This document shows positions 34,675-46,298 of a stretch of DNA of 64,000 bases, in pieces. The notes beneath the pieces were generated by a model. It ran no database searches, had not been told where the DNA came from, and worked only from the letters and a program-made list of their open reading frames with translations. Within the stretch, counting starts at the first letter, position 1. The number at the start of each line of letters is the position of its first letter. The translations under genes were made by a program, and so were the position numbers. This stretch comes from Coprinopsis marcescibilis (taxonomy: Eukaryota > Basidiomycota > Agaricomycetes > Agaricales > Psathyrellaceae): contig ML210188.1 of assembly GCA_004369085.1 (NCBI GenBank), positions 1-64,000 of the forward strand, given 5' to 3'.

Positions 34675-36388
34675 TTAGGAAGGTTGGTCCTGTTGCGAGG
34701 GGTACAGATTGACAAGGATGTCCAGATGCTCTCGAATAGCAATTTCTATCCCGATTGCTTTCCTAACTTTATCGACGAGACTCTTACCCATATAAAGGCG
34801 CTGGGCATCCTGGACCGTGAAGTATGCATTAGCCATCCATGTGTCAGACCAACATATGATGTAAAACTGACGTTGAGCCTCGGAGTCAGGCCTGAGAGGA
34901 CTGGAGACCGATGAAAGGTCGGGACCAACGAAACATCAAGGCATACAAGTCGGGGGCATCTATCTAGCAAATAGTGAACGGCAATCGCCGTCGGTTGCCG
35001 ACACCTAATCAGATACAGTTCCCTCAAAGTATTCGCCATCCTTCCGTCTGCAAGTGCATAAACGGCCTTATCGCAGACATTGGTCATTTCCATCAGTGAC
35101 AGGACTTGGAGATCGGTCAGGCAAGCGAGCTTTGCAATGCTGCTGCTTGTTATTTGCGGGGAATCTGAGAGATAAACAGACGGATCAACGATTTAGGCTG
35201 TTTAGTGAAGACTTTGAACGTACGTCCTAGCTCAAGGGATTTTAGGCGCGTGCATTGCGAAATAATTTGCGTTAAACCGTTGTCCGTGATGAATGGCATC
35301 AGTCTGAGGTCGAGATCGCAAAGGTGGCTCCCCAATGTGCTGATTGCTGCGAGTGAGATATCCGTCAGCAATATGCATTGAGGTAGTCTGAGGATAGACA
35401 AGTGTGGAGCGTGTCGTACAATTTCCTCGATGGAATCGTCGGAAATGTCGGGGCATGCGCTAATGCAGAGCGTCCTTAAATTTTGATGATAGCGGAGACC
35501 GGTGCCTTCCAAAGCCCCACTTCCAAGTGCTGGAAATCCTTCGTCCGTCAGATCAGTGGCGTTGTTGAGGTCCAGGTGCTCTATTCTATGGTTACTGGTC
35601 CAGATAGCGCTAACCATGTCGTTCGTGATTTGGTGTGGCCCTTCGCATGACAACGTGACAAACCTAAACCCCCTTCTCGAGAGGCTTAGAATACCCTGCC
35701 CAGTCACTCTAGCGAGCTCTAGTAGACTCAGCTCAGTTAGCTGGGGGCAGTGGTCTCCTATTGTCGCGAGAGTCATGTCCGAGATGTGAGTCCCGCAAAA
35801 GTCCAAACCAATGGTTCGAAGATTAGGATTCCTTGCGACGACGTGTGGGACTGTTTCTGGCAAAAGCTTAATGTCGCTGAGGTCGAGTTTGTCGAGTTTT
35901 GTGAAGTGAGGTAGCAAGAACTGTAGTGATTCGGCCATTGAAACCTGGAAATCCCTGTCATCTGTACGACTTGAAAGGCTGAACGCACGGATGTTTGTAC
36001 AAGGGAAAAACGCTTCCAAGCGTTCACCAGGGATATACGAGAACTGCTCGAGACTGAGGATCTTGATATACTTGCTATAGTCGACGAAGGGGGTCGGAGA
36101 ACGAATTGTGTTGACCAATTGCAAGAACCTGCCGTAGCTGGAAAGCTCTGGCTCTCTCCATAACAAAGGTGCGGAGGCGTGAAACCATGTTTTACAGATT
36201 CCGAGAAACGGGTGAAAGTCATGGTGGCCAGTGACGTAGCTGAGGATTTGCTCTACAAGTTCCAAAGTACCTGGGGGTTGATTTCAACAACTGGCAAGTC
36301 GAAATTGGGTCGAGACTCGGAAGGGATGCCCAAACTCACTCGTGACATATTCACTGGGGGTTTGACATTCGTGTTCAGAGGCAGACAT
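34675..36388 (-). CDS. F-box and leucine-rich-repeat protein (AMN1-like)
   Basis: Reverse-strand gene. Exon 1 is 36388-36340 (ATG in MSASEHEC), exon 2 is 36270-35224 and exon 3 begins at 35164. The F-box is near residues 15-60 (STLELVEQILSYV, then CKTWFHASAPLLW). About nine leucine-rich repeats follow (for example LTELSLLELARVTGQGILSL and LRTLCISACPDISDDSIEEI). Such proteins recruit substrates to SCF ubiquitin ligases. The 3' end is not fully resolved. After CPRLVCLDVSLVPTF the coding-like frame switches and continues as QRQFYIICWSDTWMAN to a stop at 34675. An intron of 68-80 nt starting at 34946 would restore the frame, but other choices exist. It converges with the gene at 34015. Confidence 0.8.
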
Positions 36389-36878
36389 TTGATTTTGCCA
36401 GCGCCGAACGAAGTCTTTGAAAGAGCTGGGTTCTACGGTTTGGCTATGTGGGTGCTGTGCTGGCAGTGGCACACATCCTCAGGGACAAATTTTAAAGGAT
36501 CCGGATGGTAGCCGGGGCGGCATCAGACATCCTCTTTTAACTCCGCTTGAAATAAGCGCTTTTGTTTTTCGGCGTCAATAACGGATCGGAACGTCATAGT
36601 GACGGCGAGATGATCATGGTCAGTGCCTTGTTCCACCACCACCACATTCATAATGGTTAAACGTTGAACGGTGATACCTGACTTCTTCCTCTTGACTTCA
36701 CCACAGTTGCCACTTTCGTCTGTCACTCGCCCACTGGTTGGGAGACATCCATCCACAGGATACTCCGGCTTGACGCAATTGGAAAGCTTCGGCAGGCCAC
36801 TCTACCTGGCACCACAATCGAACCATTCGAAAGGCTGGACTCCTCTCACTGGGACTATATCCAAGAATTACGAGCAAC
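36389..36878. other. Divergent promoter between the F-box gene and the DUF1769 gene
   Basis: A gap of 490 bases between two genes read away from each other. Open stretches on both strands here do not join either gene in frame and show no motif. The region should carry both promoters. Confidence 0.45.
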
Positions 36879-38126
36879 ATGACCAAGAAACGACTCCACG
36901 TTGTGGCTGGCCCTTCGCTCGAAGAATTGACACCTATCTCGGTCAACACTTCCAAACCACACACTGTTAGCTCGGACTTGTTCGACGGCCAGATTGTGGC
37001 GTACATCAAGGACTTTACGGATGAGGAGGGGCATACCACTCAATCCGAGTACTTTGACAGAGACGATAGACAAGGGGTCACATGGAGTATCCAGGTTCAA
37101 GGTGTGCAATCACCACTTTCAAGTCGATGAGGGCGAAGATTTGACACAGTGTTCAGGCAGGTTCTTGGTCCCATACAGTGCCGACGATATTCTGTTCGGA
37201 AACACATTTGACCGACCACTCAAGCTTCCTTGGGGCACCAGTGCAGTCCTACGATTTATGAAGTGCGTGGGCTCAGTACCAACGTGGCGTCCCCGTTAAT
37301 TGTTTACCATAGCTACGTGGATCCCACTTTGGAACATGATCTCCAATCGCAGACAAAGCCTTGGGCACTGTCGCCCCTCATCTCGACTATGCCGCATTTC
37401 ACTCACCACCGGGTTCGTGACTCTCTTTCTGACGAGGCGCCATTCCCTGGCAAGACTTCATTGGTCGACGATACCTCTGAGCTCTATCTCGCCGCAGAGG
37501 GAAGCAACCCCAGCTCTCAAGGATCATCCTCCCCTGGATCTCCCTCACTAGGCTCCGCCAACATGACGCCACACTCAGGAATATCACCATCATCATCTGC
37601 CATGTCTCTTGTAACACCTCGAAGCACCGCTGTGGAAGTACCCTCAAGTGCCCTGTCAAGTTCCTCAAGTAGCAGATCGACCAGGATGAGGGATGGCATA
37701 CGAAAGGCTCTGAACCACAAGTCCAAACGGAAACTACAGAGTTGTCTTTCGAGACTGCATCTCAGCGGAGAACCTTCTTCAGCTCCCCGGAGAAGCGACA
37801 GAAGGTTGCATTTGGACCCCTAGTGCGTGTTTTAATCCAACCTTGTTTTGGTGCCATGTTTGCTGAACTGGTGTCAGGACATCATCACAACCGACTTCTG
37901 CTACGGTTTCATCAGCTTCTGTCCATCCCTGTCCCTTCAACTTCCTGGTGGCTTGTCTTTTGACCTTATGCGTTATTGGGATGGGCAACCTGTGCGGTTC
38001 GTGTGCTGCGAGAGGGGTCAACCGGACGACGCAGAACCTTGGGGAAGGATCTTTTGGTGCGTTTCTATCGAAATGGTAGACGAGGAATCGGACGAGTCCG
38101 ATGGTATCAACGAGGACATTGATTGA
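36879..38126 (+). CDS. DUF1769 family protein
   Basis: Predicted 338 residues in five exons: 36879-37101, 37157-37262, 37313-37668, 37740-37822 and 37878-38126. N-terminal words are HVVAGPSLEELTPI, SDLFDGQIVAYIKDF, GVTWSIQVQGRFLVPYSADD and FGNTFDRPLKLPWGTS. A Ser/Pro-rich insert follows, then DIITTDFCYGFISF, LPGGLSFDLMRYWDGQPVRF and WGRIFWCVSIEMV. These are hallmarks of fungal DUF1769 proteins, whose function is not established. The donor of intron 3 is the least certain: GTAGCA at 37669 is used here, but 37648 or 37660 would also keep the frame. An acidic tail (DEESDESDGINEDID) ends the protein. Confidence 0.85.
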
Positions 38127-38238
38127 TTTCATTGTATCACAATTATGCAAACCGCACTATCCATAATCAGTCATATATCATACCACGCGTTCACCGTTCA
38201 AGATACAAGATGTAAGACAGGCAATGGTATGAATGTCT

Positions 38239-39076
38239 TCATCGAGCAGTCGGTTGTTGGGCAGCTCTGTTCTCAGCCCTGGTAGTTATTGAAGCGTCGG
38301 TTGCGTGATGAGCAGGAACTTCGAGTTCGGAAGCGGTTTCGCGCTTTACCGAGCGCATATCCCCTTTGAAGCCCAGGTAGAAGATGCGAGACTGTTCCTC
38401 GCCCACAGCTTCGCTCTGTACAAAGCAGTAAAGATCAATGATCAAGTGGGGGATCGAAAGCACCTACAAAGAACAGGCTTAGAGAGTGCACGCTTGCAAA
38501 GGCAGCACTTCGTAATGGATATTCGACAACTTTCGTCTCTCCTTCTTGTAGTGAGATATTCAGTTGTGGTCTAGTGTCTTCTGCGTCGGAAAAGTCGATA
38601 ATGGTGGCATGGTTAACATAGATTCGAAGGTGCCGTGGTGTAGATTCCCCCCTGCCTCCAGACGGGAGATGTCAGATGAAGCTGGATATACAGCTTGCAT
38701 TCCAACATACCAAGCTTCAAAAGGATGGACCTGATTCGTACGTTTTCGTTGAAAGGTACGTGTATGATCAACTATTGGAGGTCAGAAGCGCACGCGGAAA
38801 CAGCTTGATTAACGAACCTGATCGTCTACGTTTGATTCAGCATACTTCGTAGTATCTTCTCTCTCTGCCCATGGCTTGATAATCGCCTTCGCGTCCTCCG
38901 GTGTGGTCAAGTTCAATCCGTGAACGCTTGGCTCATTCTTCGGATTAGTCCGTCGACAAACGCATCTGCTAAAAGTAGGGGGTTGCTTACTTCTGTCTGT
39001 CTATTGAAGCATACAAGTTTGATAGATTAGTTCCAGCTAGCTCTGTAGCCAGAGAGTTCAAATCCTCTCCAGACAT
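38239..39076 (-). CDS. PITH domain protein
   Basis: Reverse-strand gene of 206 residues in five exons: 39076-38991, 38926-38818, 38771-38711, 38655-38468 and 38415-38239; phases close. The sequence follows the PITH domain (named after the proteasome-interacting part of thioredoxin-like TXNL1): NLYASIDRQNVHGLN, AKAIIKPWAERED, YAESNVDDQLIIHVPFNENV, RHLRIYVNHATIIDFSD and IFYLGFKGDMRSVKRE. No thioredoxin domain precedes it, so this is a stand-alone PITH protein. Relatives bind the 26S proteasome; here that is inference. It is divergent from the uS5m gene. Confidence 0.9.
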
Positions 39077-39301
39077 GCCTATGCGATGTGGAGAACGATG
39101 TGGTCGACTGTAAACAACGACTGCGATTGCTAATCCCGACCAGCTGCGGATAGGCGGTCCGGTATTTGACGCGGAATCAGACCTTCCGTTTATGGAAGGA
39201 GCCGTACACGCCCAATTTTGTGCTCTGATCGGACGCGCTGGCTGCCAGGCAAGGTCATTGGAAGACGACAGCGACAGCGCCGAAGACGACGACGACGACA
39301 C
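39077..39301. promoter_or_regulatory. Short bidirectional promoter, PITH gene / uS5m gene
   Basis: Only 225 bases separate the start codons of two divergently read housekeeping genes, so the two promoters must overlap or abut. The stretch contains gacgacagcgacagcgcc and gacgacgacgacgacac repeats just before the uS5m ATG at 39302. No TATA box is visible. Confidence 0.55.
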
Positions 39302-41031
39302 ATGAACCGACTAGCGCTGAACCATGTGCTGCGTGCAGCGCATCTCACACAGCGACCATGCCCTGCGCGACTTGCTCGGGTATCCCTCCAGCAACAGCCC
39401 CGCCGGTTTGCGAGCACAAACCGGAAGACGACGGTGGCCACGACGGTGACCCCACCAAGCGTCGAGTTCGAGCGTCTTTTCGCGTCCTTGAAGCCAGAGC
39501 TTAGCATTGATGAGCTCTCGAGACGCGTTGCTGCTCTGTTCCTGATGACGGACAAGTCGAATGAAATCGAACAGGTCGAGAAGCGGTTGAACTCGATTAT
39601 CAAGGGCCACAACCTCAACAAAGTGACTGAACGGATAAAGTTCTTTATCCAGAATCCACCAAAGGAGCTCGTCGAGACCGGTATGTGTCAAAATCTGTTG
39701 AAATGGCATCATATTGACCGTTTTATCCAGGGCAAGAATTGCTAACACCCCCGTGGCTGAATGCGGAAGCCCAGAGCGCGCTTTCAGAAGCTGGTATGTT
39801 TGCACAATTGCTCTAAATTGTATATGAGTTGACAATGGAATGTTAGATCTGAGTGCTTTCGAATACATGAGTACACTCATGGAGACCGACCCTTGCGTAA
39901 AACTGATGGAAAAGTTGGACGAACCGACGTCGGAATCCATCGAACATGATTGGATTGCCTTCAAGGAACGAGGGGAAATAGAAGCTCTCGAACGTCTCCT
40001 TCAATTCTTCTCGCGAAATGGCCTGGAGTTTGTCCCGCCAACGCATAAATCCGTTGCGGTCGTGAAACGAATCAAAGAACAATCCAAAATGGATGACACG
40101 CCCGTTATTCCTGAATCCGAGCTCGACCTCGAGGATGAAGATCCTGTCGTGAGGGCCAACATTGCTGCCAGAACTTCGCAGAGTAAGTCTTTTATTTGTG
40201 TTTGTTCAGGCTCTTCTCTAATGTCTGTTTTCAGACATCTTCGAACCACCGCCAGCCCCATACGAATACCCCGATTTGATGCAATCCGACCCCCTCCTTG
40301 ATCCAAAGGACGTCCTCGACCTCCCTCCCACCAAGGACTGCCCCTTCCACAACAAAGTCATTGTCCGTAACCACCGATCAGTCTTCCACGACTACAATGG
40401 TATCGACGACCTTGAAGGACCCGAACTCGTAGAGTCTGTCGACGAATTCTCGCAAGCCCTCACTGTCCCCAAAAACCTCTACGAAGGCCTTCATCAATCA
40501 GTCCTCATCCGCCGCGGTGTCATCCAACAAACCGGCAAGGGCAAGATCCGACGTGTCGCCTACACCGTCCTGCTCGGAAATGCCAATGGCCTCGTTGGCA
40601 TTGGCGAGGGTAAGCACGCCAACAGCATGGTTGCTCTCAAGTCCGCCAGGCTGGCTGCTGTGCGGAACATGGACTGGGTGGAACGGTTCGAGAAGCGTAC
40701 CGTCTGGACCGAGATGCACGCGAAACTCGGCGGTACTGAGCTCATTATCCGACCACGTCCCGTCGGATTCGGTCTCCGGTGCAATCCATACCTGCATCAG
40801 ATTCTTCGAGCAGCTGGATTCAAGGATATCAGTGCAAAGGTCTGGGGTAGCAGGAACAAGCTCAACGTCATCAAGGCTGCCATGCGTCTCTTGCAGGCCG
40901 GACATGCACCTACGGGCATGGGCGACGGTCTTGGCGGGCCAGGAAAGAAGCTGAGCAAGGGCAGTGGGCTAATCGGCAAACAGGAGTTGGAGAGAGCGAG
41001 GGGCAGGAAACTTGTTCCCTTGCGGAAATAG
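39302..41031 (+). CDS. MRPS5: Mitochondrial small-subunit ribosomal protein uS5m
   Basis: Predicted 524 residues in four exons: 39302-39680, 39731-39793, 39847-40182 and 40235-41031; phases close. An N-terminal arginine-rich presequence (MNRLALNHVLRAAHL...RRFAS) fits import into mitochondria. Residues of about 35-310 form a fungal-type extension rich in charged helices. The C-terminal third is the conserved S5 fold, with IRRGVIQQTGKGKIRRVAYT, LLGNANGLVGIGEGK, LIIRPRPVGFGLRCNPY and FKDISAKVWGSRNKLNVIKA. The bacterial homologue takes part in decoding fidelity and mRNA entry. The tandem AGR/RK basic tail is normal for the family. Confidence 0.93.
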
Positions 41032-42252
41032 ATGTATGCAAACCGTTTGTCGTTGCTTTCTTTCTTGCACATACACCCTATACTTCAAAAGTTCTAATCC
41101 AGGTTTAATCTTAATTATTTGGCATAGATTCGCCACCCTGTCACTCGATCGGATCTTCGCAAATAAAGCCTCTGGGATATCACCTCTATCAGAACATTGG
41201 AAGGGCTGCCGCTGTACCGGATTCCTACGACTGTCCTCAAGTATAAAAAAGAAACGGTCTATATGTGAACGCGGCTTTGGGAGCTGGTATCCCGAGGTGA
41301 TTCAAACAGTCGCTGCATCTCAGACCTGACGAGAACGTTAACGTTGTGATGCATTGCCGTTGCTATGATTGTGGAGCCGGAGTTGCGATCACGCACTGCC
41401 CTATGCGGTTACAGGTTTTCATTGAACAAAGATCATGCCATCACAGGTCGGTACTAGGACAACTGACTTAACATAACCTAGCAAAAAGCATCAGACGGTG
41501 TAACTTTGACCGTCAGTGACAAGCTGTGTAGTGCTCTTTCAGCTTGAGTTCCTTAGTCACCAACCGGTTACCTGGCTCCCTTCAGGTTTGAGGACCCAGC
41601 CAAGTAAGCCATAGACAGTTTATCAAAACCTGGCTGTGAAGTTGTTGCTGATGACCGGTGCTGTAGTGCATATGCAGTTATTTCCAGAGACCGTTGGCTG
41701 CTCGGACTGGGCTAACCATCGGCTTGCCTCTTTCCTGGTTTGGAACCTCCTTCAGCTGGCTCTGTATGTATGGATATTATCCTGACTGTTGCTCGTCAAT
41801 GTGAACTGAACACCTTGAATTTCAAAGATGCTCTAGCCAAGCGGAGCATTCGGGTTTGACGGTCACCCCTTGATCTCCTAACGATTCTCGGCCTACCTTT
41901 CAGCTCCTTTCAGGCCGCAACTGGTCGGAAAACTAAGGCGACCGACCTGAATGCATCTTCTCGGGTCACTATGTATCGCGTGGCAGTTACTTATGGTCGG
42001 AATCAGTACGCATGATGCGGCAATGATATGATCCTGAACTCGCATTTGTCAGTCACAGGAGCGACCGGGAGGGGATGTCAGGGGAGGCAGAAACATATAA
42101 AAGGTGGGTGTTGCTCCTCTTTGATTCCTCAGCTGGTCTCACCCCTTCAATCTCATCCTCAGAAACTACTAGCGTTGATCGCACACTCTTCTCTCTCTCC
42201 CTCAAAACTTCAATAACTTCTCATTCACCTCCAATCTCAACACATTCTCAAA
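41032..42252. other. Intergenic region and promoter of repeat protein 1
   Basis: No supported gene in 1.2 kb. The right end holds the core promoter of the repeat protein (a TATA box at 42096) and a C/T-rich leader. Bases 42129-42181 are closely similar to the leader of the paralogue at 56.4 kb (shared cagctggtctcac and gcgttgatcgca words), which marks the transcribed leader as part of the duplicated unit. Confidence 0.55.
42096..42102 (+). promoter_or_regulatory. TATA box of repeat protein 1
   Basis: TATAAAA in the context acatataaaagg lies 157 bases before the ATG at 42253. A leader of roughly 120 pyrimidine-rich bases would follow. A strong TATA box suits a highly or conditionally expressed secreted product. 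Confidence 0.6.
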
Positions 42253-43397
42253 ATGGTTCAAATCTCTACCACCGTTGTTCTCGCTGCCCTCGCCATTGTC
42301 CCTGCCCTGGCAGCCCCCGTCACCATCCCTGCCGATAAAGTCGCGTACGTTTCATCCGTCCCGACTTCAAAATTGGATAAAACTAATGGCCTTGCCTTTC
42401 CAGTCGCGAAACTGAACTCGAAACTCGCGAGCCCAGACGCGGTGCCCGCCGCAGCTGGGGAGGACCATCAAGACCCTCAACTGGCATCTCCACTGGCCTC
42501 GGTCAACTCGTTGGCCAGAAGATCAACGAGCGAGTGAACTCACGCGACATCGAAATCGTCGAGGTCGAAGCACGCGAGCCAAGACGCGGTGCTCGCCGCA
42601 GCTGGGGAGGTCCATCCCGACCCTCAACTGGCATATCCACTGGTCTCGGTCAACTCGTTGGCCAGAAGATCAACGAGCGAGTGAACTCACGCGAAGTCGA
42701 AATCGAAGCTCGCGAGCCCAGACGTGCTCGTGGCGGACGACCCCGCACCCCAACAGGGGTTTCTGATTCTGCCGGACGATTTGTCGGTGGACTGCTTGGC
42801 GGTGCCCTGAACCAACGAGACGTCGAGGACATCGAGACCCGCGAACCCAGGCGAGGGGCCCGTGGCGGACGATCCCGCACCCCCACTGGTGTCTCCGACT
42901 CTGCTGGGCGATTCGTCGGTGGACTGCTCGGCGGTGCCCTGAACCAACGTGACGTCGAAGACATCGAGACCCGCGAACCCAGGCGAGGAGCCCGCGGTGG
43001 ACGATCCCGCACCCCAACAGGGGTTTCTGATTCTGCCGGACGATTCGTCGGTGGGCTGCTCGGCGGTGCCCTGAACCAACGTGACGTCGAGGACATCGAG
43101 AGCCGGGAACCCAGGCGAGGAGCCGGCGGTGGACGATCCCGCACCCCCACTGGTGTCTCCGACTCTGCTGGACGATTCGTCGGTGGACTGCTCGGCGGTG
43201 CTCTGAACCAGCGCGACATCGAAGATATCGAAGCTCGTGCGCCCCGACGTGGAGCCCGTGGCGGACGATCCCGCACCCCAACAGGCGTTTCTGATTCTGC
43301 AGGACGATTTGTCGGTGGACTCCTCGGCGGTGCTTTGAACCAACGTGAATTCGAGGAAATTTTGAATGAAGTCCGAGAGTTCGATGAGCTCGATTAA
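42253..43397 (+). CDS. Secreted tandem-repeat precursor with dibasic sites (repeat protein 1)
   Basis: Predicted 361 residues in two exons: 42253-42344 and 42404-43397. The signal peptide MVQISTTVVLAALAIVPALA is followed by a short pro-segment and then seven repeats with Arg-Arg sites. The first two are type A (about 49 residues, core STGISTGLGQLVGQKINERV). The next five are type B (44 residues, 132 nt, core SDSAGRFVGGLLGGALNQRD). Each unit carries an acidic spacer (VEDIETREPRR). The end is REFEEILNEVREFDELD. The regular Arg-Arg sites after EP predict kexin cleavage into near-identical peptides with a glycine-rich hydrophobic core. In Ustilago the Rep1 precursor has a comparable layout; function here is unknown. 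The intron interrupts the Ala codon before the first Arg, as in the paralogue at 56.4 kb. High GC and long antisense open frames come from codon bias. Confidence 0.85.
42426..42719 (+). repeat. Two type A repeats (147-bp period) in repeat protein 1
   Basis: Two copies of a 49-codon unit, offset by 147 bases (the word cgcgagcc at 42426 and at 42573). They are nearly identical at DNA level over the part encoding GARRSWGG and the LGQLVGQKINERVNSR segment, which implies a recent duplication or gene conversion. Confidence 0.85.
42722..43352 (+). repeat. Five type B repeats (132-bp period) in repeat protein 1
   Basis: Five in-frame copies of a 132-base unit (44 codons). For example, ggtgccctgaaccaacg recurs at 42801 and 42933. 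Copies differ mainly at synonymous sites and in alternate spelling of the TPTGVSDSAG segment (two alternating DNA versions), which suggests that the array expanded by duplicating a pair of units. Confidence 0.9.
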
Positions 43398-43655
43398 ACA
43401 TGGGACCACGAGTATATACAATCTACTACAATATTACTAAACGTAGTACTTAACCTGCCTTTCTAAAGCAGCTCATACGCCCTCAAAAGCATTAGCACTA
43501 GCATTATGAATATCAAACAACTTTCATGACATTTTCAGTCTTCAGAGGGGTGAAGCTAAATCTGATAGATGTTAAAGGTACAAATACAGGTGCGTTAAAG
43601 ACTACTAGTAAAAATCATTAGTATCATCTTAGAAGATGACTCGTAACAGGCGTGA

Positions 43656-46298
43656 TTATTTTTCGAGAACGGGCTGTACAGCGACATCATGCCCGTCGCT
43701 CTTGTCATCTTTGATCTTGGAGCCGACCGACCCATCGGCACTAGTCCTCGAAGCCGCAATCTCACCCTTCCCTGGAATATAGTCGTAATTTGACAAGTCA
43801 ATCTCCTCAAACTTATCCGACATTCCAGGAACAGGGAAGATCTTGTTGAGGGTGAAGTAGATGAGTGCAGACACACCAAACCCGGTGAAGAAGGACATTT
43901 GGTAGACTCGGGTGGCAGCAATGGGGACTGACTGGCCGGCTACAAGCAGGGGATTGTTAGTACAGCGACATATTCTAGCACCATGAAGACGAAGCACGTA
44001 CTTGCGCCTGCGAATCCAACGACGTTGATCAAGATACCAGAGACGTATGCTGCATAAGCCCTATCGAGAGATGTAAGCGCCTCGCTTGTCTCCCAGATAT
44101 AAGCGCATACCTGAAATTGACGCCGTATGTGTAGAAGTACCAGCCGTCTTTGCTGGCGGAATAGAGATCGGCGACGCGATAATGGCCTCGTCGGACGACG
44201 AAGTACTCGGTTATCTGATAATCATCGAGCTCAGCATCTAACGTACTTCTTCAAATGTCTGAAGGAACACGCACCATGACTCCGGCGATAGAGCTAAGGA
44301 AGACGGAGTAGGCCGACAGATACGAAGTGAAGCTGTTGGAGCTCTTGAGAAGGTTCCAGGGCATCATGCACAAGCCAACGACTGCTGCAATATAGCCACC
44401 TCGTCGGATGTTCTGTGATACACATCGCATGAGCCTATGGCGCAAAAAAGGATGGCGAGATATATTAACTCACGATGAAGCGGGGGAAAAGTGCAGTCAA
44501 GTCACATCCAGCACTGATCGAGTTAGCGGAAATGTTGGTTCTGTTGATGCCATTCAGCGGAAAGTTCCACAAAAATGAAGTCGAGATGAAACATACCCAA
44601 GCTGAATTGGTGGACACAAGTAAGGAAAGTCAAGCAAGAATGTTCAGATGGATGTTGTTGAAAGATGCGAAAGAACGCTACCTGCGCGATGATGAACGAG
44701 AATGCAATGTACCAAACCTACAACATACAACATGTCAGCTGTCAGCCAATGTCCGGAGAACGAAGCAAAAATGGAAGCACGTACACCAAATCGGGTAGCC
44801 GGTGATGGGCTACCGTCCAAGAATCGTCCGAGGAGCTCAATGGGAGACCAGATAGGCTCGCCATAGATAGTCTCTGATGAGGAGGAGACGATGATACCGA
44901 CGAAGCTGACCAACGAGAAGCCCAATGGTACTGAAAACGCCTGAGGCCAGACGGCTGCTGACGGAGTCTTGGCACGAGAAGCAAAGTCAGGCGCATTACT
45001 GTTGCAAACAAAGAAGTAATAGTCATAAATAAAACTGTTGATAGTAACGGTGTGGTCTGAACTGACGTGACGAGAGTGGCCATGTTGCTGATGCAAGACA
45101 TAAGACTGGTGACCATGTGCCATCCAAGCTCTGAACCGTGTACTTTGGCGGGCTGCGCAATGATAGGGCCAACTCCCTTAGCCTTGACAATGGCCCAGAC
45201 GAAGAATACAATTCCGGCAATAGGCGTCACGATTGACTTCACAGTAAACAGGTGACGGCTTAGTATCGCAAAATGGTGTCAGAAAGGATGATAAAACACG
45301 GAGAAAGTGCTGGAACACATACATTTGGTGAATGGGGAACCAGATTGCTGGAAGTGAAATAAGCCAGAAGAGGAAGAAACACATGAAGTCAAGTGTGTTC
45401 GTGCCAGAAGACTCGGGCATGCCGTTGGCTGTCGTACATGGTCATCAGCATTCAAACTCGCCGCACAGTACCCAGACAGCCAGAGCACATTGAATAGAGT
45501 GAAACGTACGGATATTGGCCACGCTAGGCCACATTGCCCTTAGCATGACTTTCATACATTCGCCACCGATCCACGCTTGCACACCGTACCATACACTACA
45601 TTCCACAGAGAATAATAGAACGGGCGAAGTTGATGAAGACAATTGATCATGAGCGCCAGGGATTGTGATGGAGGGTAGAAATAGGAAGGAACGTACCATG
45701 CCATGGCACCCCGATTAAACGTGCACCATAGACTTCCATATATACCGAAACTCGTGCGCGCCACCACTGGGAAGGTGATATGGAAGATAGCACCGGGACG
45801 AGCGTTGAGAACAATGAATGGGGCGACGAAGCCATACCCTATCCACACGCATAACCAGGCTTGCCACCACGACAAGCCTAATTGCACCATCGACGAAACG
45901 ATCATCCATCTGTATGTGTTTTGAGGGATGCGAGATCGGAGGGCGGCGAATAGAAGATATTGTTAACGCCGTCGAATGCGGTGCTTTTCGACAAAGTACC
46001 TACGTGCTGACATTGAAGCAATCTGCAATCCAGCTAAGAAGTTCCGTGTATCATAGTTAGCCGGTAATGTGATGGTGTGTGAAGAGAAGGGTGCGCACAA
46101 TGTGACAAAATTGATTCCCCGCCATGTTCGATTCTCAGGCGGTACAGGCGTCAGGTCATCGTTCTGCAAAGATAGTGAGGTTGGTTCGATAGACAGTGGA
46201 GTACACAGATATGCGTACAGTCAGGAATATCTGACTATAAGTCAACCCTGGTGGGTGGGCACCTCCAAAGTCTTGAGGAACTTGCCAAATGCACCCAT
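43656..46298 (-). CDS. NCS1 family transporter (uracil / allantoin / nucleobase permease type)
   Basis: Plasma-membrane symporter of 544 residues in 15 exons. In reading order they are 46298-46263, 46163-46099, 46033-46004, 45909-45697, 45595-45510, 45428-45323, 45258-45067, 44998-44785, 44717-44682, 44601-44597, 44540-44474, 44412-44275, 44214-44111, 44060-44002 and 43939-43656; all phases close. Family words are [52 protein letters not shown] and [16 protein letters not shown], with about 12 membrane helices. NCS1 proteins of the Fur type import uracil, allantoin, uric acid or related compounds with protons; the substrate cannot be read from the sequence. Exon 10 is only 5 nt (cttgg) and is required to complete QLGTN. 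The first intron donor (46262) is the least certain boundary. Confidence 0.93.

Noticed and set aside
39050..39076. tRNA B-box-like word (gttcaaatcct)
   Set aside because: It lies in the first exon of the PITH gene, and no acceptor stem or A-box is found around it.
42426..43352. CRISPR-like or satellite interpretation of the regular repeats
   Set aside because: The repeats are in-frame protein repeats with a 44 or 49 codon period in a eukaryotic gene; there are no spacers.
42650..43421. Three long open frames (208-244 codons) on the minus strand across repeat protein 1
   Set aside because: They mirror the tandem repeat and codon bias of the plus-strand gene. They lack a signal peptide or domain, and the plus strand has a signal peptide, a conserved intron and a paralogue.
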